18,554 nt of DNA, from NCBI GenBank assembly GCA_032988165.1, contig JANTQF010000514.1:1-18554 (forward strand). Direction: 5' to 3'. Both the position numbers and the translations under genes were made by a program. Below the pieces are notes generated by a model, which was not told the DNA's origin, did not search any database, and was given only the letters and a program-made list of their open reading frames with translations. This DNA is from Emmonsiellopsis sp. PD_33 (lineage: Eukaryota; Ascomycota; Eurotiomycetes; Onygenales; Ajellomycetaceae). This document shows, in pieces, positions 10,446-18,554 of the stretch (its first letter is position 1; each line of letters starts with the position of its first letter).

Positions 10446-10741
10446 TAATTAGGTAGTAATAACAGGAATAACACTGAGACGGTGTTGGAGACACGAACCG
10501 TTACGGGGTCTATCATCTATGGTTATGGATTATAATTATTGATTAACTGATCAACTGGCGTTTGATTAACTGCGTCTTGATATTCGTCGTCGCTCTCTCG
10601 GCGTAAGAATCCCCACCCAGCGAGGAGTCTCTGTTCTCGCTCTTGAGTCTGCTCTGAGTTCTGCTCTCCCAGCGACCGAGATCTAGTTATTCAAAGTTAC
10701 CCTCTGGCCCCTGGAGCTGGTCTGTTCGGCTGTTCTGTGCT

Positions 10742-11448
10742 GTGGTTGTGGTACACTCGTCTCTTATCTCGCCTGTCTCCTCTCGCCTCTTCTCTCCGCT
10801 TCTCCTCTCTCCATCCTCCCTCTGGGCAATCCAATTCCCTCTGTCTGGCTGTGTGTCTGGCTGTCTGTCTGTGTCTGAGTCCAGCCCTTCATTCCTTGCT
10901 GGCCTTGACTGCTTGACATCCTCTCTCTCTCTATCTCTCTCTGTCTCTCTCTCTCTGACTCTCTCTCACCCATCTTGACGACCGCCATCCCGACCACAGC
11001 CCTCTCACCTCCAACCCCCTCCTTTCTCTGCTCTCTCTCTCCCCCGTCGTACAATCCCACCAGATACAAGAAGAACCATTCCCTTCATTGCCATCCCATC
11101 TGGCCCGGTCTGCAACTTGCTCAACGCTGTCTTGTTTATTTGTCTGCCTGCTCCTGTTCTCTTGTGCTGTGATCAGCGTCCTTCTGTGCGGCCTCCCATC
11201 CATCCCCTTCAACCGCCCCCGTCCGCCACCGACCCGGTTATTCTCGACCCTCTTCGCCTCTCCTCGATCCCCCGGGCGCGAAAAGACAGCTCCTCGCAGA
11301 GGAATACTACTGAAATACTCCATTTGAGACGCTTGTTGATTTTCTGTATCGCCCGATAAGAATCACACCACCACCGCCCGCAGGTCAGGTTACGAGACGA
11401 TGCCATAGAATATCCCACAGCCCACGTCCTCTACGCCAGAAACGAACC
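10742..11448 (+). promoter_or_regulatory. Pyrimidine-rich promoter / 5' leader of the Ras exchange factor gene
   Basis: The coding strand is strongly C/T-rich over this stretch, with TGTC units at about 10,845-10,877 and an almost pure CT tract at 10,919-10,968. Long CT-rich blocks just upstream of the start are common in promoters and leaders of highly regulated filamentous-fungal genes. A CCAAT box lies at 10,831-10,835. I cannot place the transcription start. Several open frames of 65-80 codons begin here (10,742, 10,975, 11,088, 11,117); their translations are compositional and carry no recognised motif, but they would be upstream ORFs if transcribed. A possible leader-intron acceptor (GCAGGTCAG) sits near 11,380-11,388. 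Confidence 0.45.
11400..11408 (+). promoter_or_regulatory. Minimal upstream ORF (ATG CCA TAG) before the Ras exchange factor start
   Basis: An ATG at 11400 is followed by one proline codon and a stop, 40 bases before the main ATG at 11449 and in a different frame. If the leader includes it, ribosomes would have to leaky-scan or reinitiate, which would lower basal translation. The sequence is certain; the regulatory role is inferred. Confidence 0.4.
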
Positions 11449-14400
11449 ATGTACTCTTCCCGAACTGCTGTCCCGCTGACAGTCAACTCCTCGTCTCTCC
11501 TGAATGCGAAACCAGGCGCCTTTGCTGCCGCTGCCTTCCACTACACCGAAGACCATCCCTCGCCAGACCCCCAGTACCATCAGCACAACAACCAACACTC
11601 TTACCACCCAGACATGGCCAGGCGACATGGAAGCGATGGCTACTCGACAAACAACAACAGAGCTGCCGCTGAAGAAGGTAAGTGGTCTCTTGTTCTCTTC
11701 ATTTGTTGCCATTGCCCTCACCTGACAGCCTGAAACAGTCTACAATTCTCCAATCGAATCCCCCCCCGCTCTCTATGTTCGTGCTCTATACAATTACACT
11801 GCAGACGACCATACTAGCCTAAGTTTCCGCCAAGGGGACATCATTCAAGTCCTCAACCAGCTGGACACGGGATGGTGGGATGGTGTTATGGGCGATGTGC
11901 GCGGATGGTTCCCAAGCAACTACTGCGCTGTGGTTTCCGATCCAGATGCCATAGGCTTGGGCGGCCATGTTGGGCATGAAGCCGGTGACACCAGCGCTGA
12001 GTCAGGCGCCGAAGACGAGTATGACGACGAGGACGACTTGGATTCCGAGGGAAACCCGAGAGACGAACAGCCCATCCTCCCGATCGAGGGTGTCAGAGGC
12101 TCTGACCAGGAAGCTGCCGCGTTTTGGATTCCTCAGGCCACTGCCGATGGCCGTTTGTTCTACTTCAACACCCTGACGGGTGTAAGCGTTTCCGAACTTC
12201 CACTTGAAACGCCAGCATCTGCTCACGAGACTGGCCCCCGCGATCGAACAAATATCTATGTCCCCGACCAGACCCGCCCTCCTCCCGAACTGATGGTTGG
12301 CGGTATCGACCGCGATGAGGATGATTATGATGGCTCCGCTTCAGAGGCCGAAGGCGAGTCGCTGATGCGTTCTTCGCACGACTCCGCGTCGAGGCGCCGA
12401 CGCTCGTTCATTTCCGATGGGGTTTCTCCCGCCACCTCGATGGATTCAATGAATGCATCTCCCATCGTGAACTCATATCCCGAGTCGAAGAATATCCGCC
12501 ATTCGCCTCATACCAGCGGCCAGCTCGCGTCAAATACCATGCCGCTCGCCGGTGCACCCAACGGCCACCCCACTCACGGCCATTCTCCCTCCATCTCCTC
12601 CACTATTCCTCGCCATTTCCTCGACGATGCTTCGTCCACACCTCTTACCTGGGGTAAGCCTGTTAGCAACATGCGCCAAGCAATTGATGCCTATAGACGT
12701 GCGATTATGGAGGGCGATCGAGCACAGTACGTAAAGCGGGCTGAAGATATTTCGGACCACCTGCGGATGCTGCTTGCTGCTGGATCGGACACCACAGACA
12801 ACCATTCTGGCAACCCTTCCATTATTTCGACTAACAAGGCCCTTTATCCCCATTTCCGGGACATGATGTCCAAATTCTCCAAGCTGGTCCTTTCGTCCCA
12901 CATCGCTGCTGCCGATTGGCGAGGCCCAGACTCGGATGCAAAATGCTTACAAGAAGCTGAGGGCGTGTTGCATGGAGTATACGGTTACGTCGAAGTAGCC
13001 AAACAACAGCGTGGCGATGATATCCGTCGCCTGCTGCCTGGTTTCGTACAGGGAAGTTCGTCTGGTGGCCACTGGCAGAATAACAACCTGGGAACCAAGA
13101 ATTCCACCTCCTTCCTGGACCATGAGTTGCGGGAGGGTGGACTTGAGCCGGCCATGGTCCTTGACGGAAATATTGTGGACCGGATCGAGAGTCTCAAAGA
13201 TATGCTTGCCGCAAGTGCGCGCCGGTTGGAGGAACAGCTGGTTCTGCACGAGAAAACGATCACTCCCAGGCGACATTTGGCGATCGCTGATGCGGTCTGC
13301 GCTGCTGGGGGTAAAGTGGTGGAATGCTTTCAACCTTGGATGTCCCTGGTGGAGTCTATCGACCTTGCTCCGCTGGAACGAGGCATCCAGAACCCACAGC
13401 TTGTCGACTTTAGCCTTCAAAAGCAGCGAGCTTATGATGGAATTGCTGATTTGGTTTTAAGCTGCCAGGCAGTTTCCGCACCTTTGGGTGATGAATGGGC
13501 GGAGCTTCGAGGCGACACCCTTGAATCTCGTCTGGGCAGTGTGCGGGCTGTCGCCCGTCAGCTTCAAAACTACATGACCCAGATTGGATTTTCCCTTACA
13601 CTACTCTTAGAACAAGCACCTTCAGAGCCACGGCCTGCGTCTCGCCATGCGGATATATCCAAGGTGCCGACGGGGTCGATTGGCGTGCCTTCGTCCTCCT
13701 CGTATCCGGCTGAAAGACAACCAGTAGTCAAAACTCGAGCCAATATCGAAAAAGCACAGCGTTTCTTTGGAGATGCGCTTCCTACGGAGCAAGTGATTCC
13801 TTGGTTCTTGCACATCGACCACGAGGGCGAAGTTTTCTACGACACTAAGAATGACACTCCTCAGCTCAAATGTGGTACGCTCGCCGGTTTAGTTGAGCAC
13901 TTGACGCGACATGACAAACTGGATACATCCTTCAACGCCACTTTCCTCCTTACCTATCGCTCCTTCACGACCGCATCCGAATTGTTCGAGATGCTTGTAC
14001 ATCGCTTCACCCTCCAACCACCTTACGAACTAAATCAGGGAGAATTGCAAACCTGGACCGAGCAAAAACAAGTCCCCATCCGGATTCGAGTTGTTAATAT
14101 CCTCAAGAACTGGTTTGAAAATTACTGGATGGAGCCCAACGACGATGCGAACATGCGCCTTTTGCAAAAAGTATACGCATTTGTTAAAGAGTCTGTCGCA
14201 CAGACGAAGACTCCAGGCTCCCAGCAGCTGCTCAGCCTGATCGATCAGCGTATGCGCGGCCAAGATACGACGGCCAAGCGTCTGGTGCCTACCATCAGCG
14301 CCAACACACCCTCCCCGATTATACCTAAGAATATGAAGAGGTTGAAGTTCCTAGACATCGACCCCACGGAATTTGCTAGACAACTGACGATCGTCGAGTC

Positions 14401-15838
14401 CCGTTTGTATGCTAAGATCAAGCCGACAGAGTGTCTGAACAAAACGTGGCAGAAGAAACTTGCTCCGGATGAGCCCGACCCTGCTGCCAATGTAAAAGCT
14501 TTGATTCTGCACTCGAATCAATTGACGAATTGGGTTGCAGAGATGATTCTTCACCAGGCGGATGTAAAACGGAGAGTCGTTGTGATCAAACATTTTGTTT
14601 CCATTGCTGATGTACGATCCCACTCCTTTCATAACTATCCGATGTGCCAAGCTAACGTGCTACTAGAAATGTCGTGGGATGAATAACTATTCGACGTTGA
14701 CGTCAATTATATCCGCGTTGGGAACGGCGCCGATCCACAGACTTAACCGTACATGGGCGCAGGTCAGTGCGCGAACGTCTGCAACGCTCGAGCACATGCG
14801 CCGGCTTATGGCAAGCACGAAGAACTTCGGCGAGTACCGCGAAGCACTTCATCTCGCCAACCCGCCATGCATTCCCTTCTTCGGTAAATTACCACCCTTT
14901 CCGGAACACTTTGAATTTTTGGTTAACATGTGTTTGTAATCAGGCGTTTACTTGACGGATCTTACGTTCATCGAAGACGGAATCCCATCGCTGACCCAGT
15001 CACACCTCATCAACTTCAACAAACGGGCCAAGACCGCCGAAGTGATCCGAGACATCCAACAATATCAAAATGCGCCTTACCCCTACCAGCCAGTCCCGGA
15101 ACTACAGGACTATCTCTTGAGCAACATGCAGGCTGCCGGCGACGTGCATGAGATGTACGAGCGGAGCTTGGAAGTCGAGCCCAGAGAACGGGAAGATGAG
15201 AAAATTGCTAGGTATGGACGATTAAATGACCCCTCCATTTTTGCTTTGATGGTGCATAATTGAGCCATATTTTTGTCATGTGTTGGTGATGATCTTGCAT
15301 ATTTTTTTTCTTTCTTTTTCTTCGTTACTTTATTTCCCCTCCTAGCCCCATTTAATATTTCTTTTTTGTCCTTGCATCCCCCCAATTTTATTGCCCTATG
15401 ATATTGGGCCGAGAACTGTTTACGAGCTTGGTGCCTGCACGTGCGCAGGGCCAGCGTAACCAGCGGCCGGTAGCCGGTCATGTGTTTGGTTTGGTGGAGA
15501 ACAACGACCAGCGCTTGGCTGTTTCCAATCCAGCTGTAAAGGAAAAGAAAACGAAGGGAGAAGCAAAAATGGCCCTACCGCCTGTTTGCAAATCCCCGTT
15601 TGGTTAATCTGCCTTGCAATCCCGGGCATCATACCCGCTTGCTTACTCCTCCGTTGATGATATCCTGTTCTAATATCTGCACATGATCCTTGGTGCTGTT
15701 GTTTTTTTAAACTTTTTTTACTTGGCTGCTTGCAGGAACACACTCTTCATTATTAGTTTGGATGGGAATGATTGATTGATTGGCTGACTGACCTTTCTTC
15801 TGCAACGTAGATTGCTGTCAGAATCGGGCTTCCTGTAG
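11449..15838 (+). CDS. cdc25: Ras guanine-nucleotide exchange factor, Cdc25 family (SH3 - RasGEF_N - RasGEF)
   Basis: This protein loads Ras with GTP, upstream of adenylate cyclase and PKA in fungi, probably at the plasma membrane. I join exons 11449-11677, 11739-14611, 14667-14883, 14944-15211 and 15811-15838: 3,615 nt, exactly 1,204 codons plus stop. Introns are 61, 55, 60 and 599 bp with GT...AG ends and CTGAC/GCTAAC-like branch sites. The start is the first ATG after an in-frame stop at 11311-11313 and has A at -3. Domains: SH3, residues about 87-147 (ALYNYTADD, WW at 122-123, P135-SNY); a WW-like segment at 203-233 with the second Trp replaced by Ser; an acidic, Ser-rich linker; a helical middle region from about 380; RasGEF_N at about 787-920 (KCGTLAGLVEHL); RasGEF at about 948-1190, with VSIADKCRGMNNYSTL spanning intron 2 and PCIPFFGVYLTDLTF spanning intron 3. 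The C-terminus is KIARLLSESGFL. An SH3 at the N-terminus plus a C-terminal catalytic domain is the yeast Cdc25/Ste6 layout. Family assignment is firm; the pathway is inferred from homologues. Confidence 0.93.
15212..15810 (+). other. Unusually long last intron of the Ras exchange factor gene
   Basis: The donor GTATGG follows codon GCT-AG, and the acceptor GCAACGTAG precedes A-TTG-CTG. A branch-like GCTGAC lies about 22 nt before the acceptor. At 599 bp it is ten times longer than the other three introns (55-61 bp). It contains a T-rich tract (about 15,300-15,335) and a GATT/GGCT/GACT repeat (about 15,771-15,791). Without splicing, translation continues for 16 codons to a stop at 15,261-15,263 and loses the conserved-looking tail. 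The 210-base open frame at 15,398-15,607 inside it shows no motif. Confidence 0.8.
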
Positions 15839-16014
15839 CCCCGCACTCGTCATCCAAGGAAATGGGGGGTCCAGCCAGCTTATTTATATCCAGCGACGAG
15901 GGAGCCCTTTCCCTCCATCAGGCCCTTGCATCCGGACCCAGTCCATCGACCCTATTATCCATGCATAGCAATTTGATTTGCCGGAACCGCCCGTTGATCA
16001 TCTAGCCGACCGGT

Positions 16015-16036
16015 GGGTGGGTAGTGGGTGGTGGGG
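16015..16036 (+). promoter_or_regulatory. Candidate G-quadruplex in the 3' flank/3' UTR of the Ras exchange factor gene
   Basis: Four G runs (16,015-16,017, 16,019-16,021, 16,026-16,028, 16,033-16,036) are separated by loops of 1, 4 and 4 bases on the coding strand, about 180 nt after the stop. This fits the usual G3+N1-7 pattern. Whether it is transcribed depends on where the mRNA ends, which is unknown. Confidence 0.5.
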
Positions 16037-17788
16037 AGAGGGATAACGGTAAATCCCCGATCGATCAATGGCTGGCTCAAGCTCCCACCACGGTGATACA
16101 ACCGCGACCCGAACATTATAACGATTTTGAAAATCCGGCCTTTGAAGCAAGAAAGAAAGCGTAGTTCGTCCAGTTATTCAATTCGATCCCCGTGCACTGG
16201 GGTCGAGATCTCCCGCATTGCGCCTGCATATGCAATACAAGCACAGGCACATGGCACGGCTTTTTGACAATTTGCTTGTCTGTCTGGAACCTATTCTTCT
16301 CGGCTTCAATGGTACATATTCATGCTCAGTAACAAGCATTTATATCGCATGAGATATGCTTGCCTACTTACTTGGTACCCCACACAACATCACCTCACCT
16401 CATCTCGGAGTTGGTGCGCGGCAATAAATATACATCCCTCTACCAACACATGCCACAACCCAGTTACACAAAAGGCAGTGGATGGGCGGTATTCATGAGA
16501 CAAATTCGGATAACCGATCCAGTCCATTACCCTTTTCAATCGAACGTGTTATTACCCATCTACTTGCCCCTCTCGACAATGTTTAGACAAGGCATCTCGC
16601 CTGGCATTGACTTTCTCGTCGCCATACCCACCTCCATTCTTACCACCGCCTGCCTCCCGGTAAGATCCCGGGGGGAAGAACCCACCATCCATTAACCCCT
16701 CCAAAATAACATGGCGGGGTCTTCCAAACTCGGCAACTAAACCAGTCAGTCGCCAAGCAGATCTACAGGCCGTGAACAACGGTTTAACGCCACATCGGTT
16801 CAGTTCCGAGAAATGTCAACCTTATCTCACCTTACCCGGCTGGAATGGAATATATTGCTTTTTTCCTTCTCTTCTTCTCTTCTTCCTCTCTTCTTCTTTT
16901 ATATACAATATACTTGATAGTCTGGAGGCGCGTGCCTGTGTGCATGTAGCTTGCGGTATTTACACTATCTATGATACTTTCTCCCTGCTATCTATGGTTA
17001 GCAATATTATACTATCTACTTGTTCTAGCTATCTACGCGCGGATGTATTTTGAGCTGATGGTTATAAACAAACCCCGGGAACTGTCTGGATATGTTATAT
17101 GGTTATTTATGATCGAATATTGGCTGAGGTGTCGGGGTGCATGCACATGCAGTTGAGCAGGAACCTTATTTGCTAGTAATTTCAATACTTTCTTTCTTCC
17201 TTTTGCCCCTCTTCTTGCTTCCTGTCAATTTCTATCTATCTCTTACCTTTCGCTTTCTCCTTAACTTCTTCTTTGCTGCCGTTGTGATGAATGACCGACT
17301 ATATGAAAAAAAAAGAACACAAATATGGGCATTGGTGTAGGGTGTTGGGACAGATGGATGCGCATATGGGAATGGATAGGTGGGAAATGGGAATGTAATT
17401 TGAATTTCACTTTGTTTTCTTATTTAATAAATGTCATCTGTGATGGTTATGTCTTGCATTGTGCTTTCTTCCTCTTTATTAGTATGGGGTAGGGAGGGAG
17501 GCAGATAGGATAAGGCATTAATGAATTACTTAAGTTACTGAGTAGCAGAAGTATTATTTAGAATGAAGTATATGTGAACTCACTGGGTTCTAGTGTGTTA
17601 ACCCTGCTTACTCGCGCTTGTATTTATACCCGGATATTTCCCCCGTCCTGCTTCTGCTGTTAATGGGGGTGGAGACTTACCTGGCGATATATTGAAGGGC
17701 ATTCATTACTCTTCGCGCATAGTGAGACAATAGGAAGATGCAGAAAGCTATGGCATTTAATGTAGATAGACAGGCAATGCGGGACTAC

Positions 17789-17814
17789 GTATGTATGTAC
17801 ATGTACGTACGTAC
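17789..17814. repeat. Near-perfect GTAC/GTAT palindrome
   Basis: A perfect core GTACATGTAC (17,797-17,806) is flanked by GTATGTAT on the left and GTACGTAC on the right. The flanks pair except for two T/G positions. It lies about 55 bases beyond the GH3 stop codon and could fold as a hairpin in that gene's 3' flank. Confidence 0.7.
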
Positions 17815-17867
17815 AAGAAGTTGCATAAAATGCAGATCTATACATCCCTACCCCCTTAACCTCCCCT

Positions 17868-18436
17868 TTACCCCCCCTCCGCCTCCCCCCCCTCCTCCGG
17901 CCACCCCTCCAACACCACCTCCTCCCCCACAATCTCAAACCCAACACTCACCCCCTCCCTCTCCGGCACGTCAACCACCACTTCATACGTCCCCGGCCAC
18001 AGCACCAACTGCCCCTTCTCATCCGCCCTCGCCACCGCCCCCAACAACACCTCAATCTCCGCCTCCCCACTGCCCCCTTCCGCCTCCACCTCCGCCAGCT
18101 TCCCATACCCCACCAGCCTCTTGCGCGGATACGGCGCGGGCCCGGCATCCGCCGTCTTCACAAACGCCAGAACAGTAAACGGCGACGCGACCGCGCCGGT
18201 ATTCGTCACCTGCACCGTAAAGTTCATCAGCGGCGCGAGCGCCGGCCGCGCCGCATCCGGGGCGCCAGCGAGTAGCGTCGCGGTGTCAAAGACATCACCC
18301 ACTTCCGAAGAAACGCTCAAACTGAAATTCGTATAATGCAGCCCGAACCCAAAATCAACCACCGCCTTCCTCCCCTCCTCCACATCCGACTCCCCACTCC
18401 CCGCGAAAAACTGATACGTACGCCCCCCTTGACAAT
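17868..18436 (-). CDS. C-terminal part of a glycoside hydrolase family 3 enzyme (beta-xylosidase-like), 5' side interrupted
   Basis: The minus-strand frame ends at a TAA at 17,868-17,870. It reads GGRTYQFF, then FGFGLHYTNFSLS, FTVQVTNTG, PYPRKRLVGYGKL, and LVLWPGTYEVVVDVPE, followed by a Glu/Gly-rich tail. These are landmarks of the fibronectin-III-like C-terminal domain of GH3 beta-xylosidases and beta-glucosidases, and the FGFGLHYTNF block points to the xylosidase branch. The catalytic domains should precede it and are not in the window. The coding part is very GC-rich. Just before GRTY the sequence becomes AT-rich and CpG-free, with a stop in this frame at about 18,482-18,484. Either a spliced exon starts at 18,436 after TTTTCTAG, or the gene is broken by an insertion at about 18,425-18,432. 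An in-frame ATG at 18,450-18,452 exists but lies in the AT-rich part and is an unlikely true start. Family assignment is firm, completeness unknown. Confidence 0.8.
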
Positions 18437-18554
18437 CTAGAAAAGAGATCATTATGAAAGCCTTGAAAAAAAGAATTAATAAATATCTACCTTTCTATTA
18501 GCTTCTATATGCATTATACTAAATGCTTCTCCACCAAGAGCAAACCATCCTTAA
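18437..18554. other. AT-rich, CpG-free segment abutting the GH3 gene
   Basis: After about 18,432 there is no CG dinucleotide to the window end and the base composition shifts sharply from GC-rich to AT-rich. It may be a RIP-mutated mobile element inserted in the GH3 gene, or a long AT-rich intron. On the minus strand a T-rich run before TTTTCTAG would serve as an acceptor, which keeps the intron option open. The last 24 codons at the edge on the minus strand are open in one frame, but I recognise no family. Confidence 0.5.

Larger units (their letters stand above)
5271..10741. other. Long gene-free region upstream of the Ras exchange factor gene
   Basis: About 5.5 kb without a supportable gene. 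Open frames are at most about 150 codons, overlap on both strands and show no recognisable domain. Longer ones at 5,404-5,844 (minus) and 9,250-10,148 (plus, three overlapping frames) look like chance. The region is full of short tandem repeats: CATA/TATG units at about 6,581-6,591 and 7,051-7,061, TTAG units near 7,451-7,465, GGAT units near 7,517-7,531 and CATC units near 8,185-8,198. It could contain distal regulatory DNA or long non-coding transcripts, but I cannot show either. Confidence 0.5.
15839..17867. other. Intergenic region between convergent genes
   Basis: No supportable gene. It must hold the 3' ends of both neighbours. On the plus strand an AATAAA lies at 16,423-16,428, 585 nt after the Ras exchange factor stop. 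On the minus strand an ATTAAA lies at about 17,755-17,760, about 110 nt after the GH3 stop. Fungal polyadenylation signals are loose, so both are only candidates. Open frames at 16,360-16,695, 16,772-17,053 and 17,137-17,340 have no recognisable features. T/C-rich runs at about 16,858-16,900 and 17,187-17,275 explain their hydrophobic, Phe/Leu/Ser-rich translations. Confidence 0.55.

Noticed and set aside
10764..11323. Antisense Arg/Glu-rich frames
   Set aside because: The RE-rich translations are produced by the CT-rich leader tract read on the opposite strand.
12530..13420. Antisense frames of 92-157 codons
   Set aside because: These are shadows of exon 2 of the Ras exchange factor, whose SH3 and RasGEF domains prove the plus strand is coding.
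15398..15607. 69-codon frame
   Set aside because: It lies inside the last intron of the Ras exchange factor and has no motif or splice support.
16181..16210. TTCGATCCCC near a GGGG hairpin, reminiscent of a tRNA T-arm
   Set aside because: No A box, acceptor stem or anticodon arm could be fitted around it; I found no tRNA or rRNA in the window.
17738..18178. 146-codon plus-strand frame rich in proline
   Set aside because: It lies antisense to the GH3 C-terminal domain. The proline runs come from the GC-rich Glu/Gly codons of the real gene on the other strand.
1..18554. CRISPR array, bacterial operon or phage-type defence system
   Set aside because: Intron-containing genes and fungal protein families show a eukaryotic genome; the tandem repeats have no regular spacers.

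Overview
The window looks like nuclear DNA of a filamentous ascomycete, most likely a Eurotiomycete (Aspergillus/Penicillium/Talaromyces relatives). Three things point there: short 55-61 bp introns with GT...AG ends and CTAAC/CTGAC-like branch sites, a Cdc25-type Ras exchange factor with an SH3 domain of the fungal kind, and a GH3 beta-xylosidase-like tail. The genus is a guess.

Layout. Bases 3-128 are a fragment of the mitochondrial ATP synthase subunit 9 gene (atp9), joined to unrelated DNA; this is a probable NUMT or an assembly chimera. Bases 129 to about 10,700 hold no gene I can support. This stretch is rich in short tandem repeats and contains AT-rich, CpG-poor parts (about 2,594-3,266, and more weakly 4,240-4,720) that resemble old RIP-mutated repeats. 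Bases 10,700-11,448 are a pyrimidine-rich promoter/5' leader. Bases 11,449-15,838 are the one complete gene, a five-exon Ras guanine-nucleotide exchange factor of the Cdc25 family (1,204 residues). Bases 15,839-17,867 are intergenic. Bases 17,868 to about 18,431, on the minus strand, encode the C-terminal fibronectin-III-like domain of a GC-rich GH3 enzyme. Its 5' side stops abruptly at an AT-rich, CpG-free segment that runs to the window end.

How the genes relate. The two recognisable nuclear genes converge, tail to tail across about 2 kb, and I see no functional link between them. The Ras exchange factor would act in Ras/cAMP-PKA signalling; the GH3 protein, if whole, would be a secreted hemicellulose-degrading enzyme. 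I found no gene cluster or new defence or mobile system. The items most worth checking are the mitochondrial fragment, the 28-nt last exon behind a 599-bp intron, the GH3 break, and the folded-back repeat near position 3,000.
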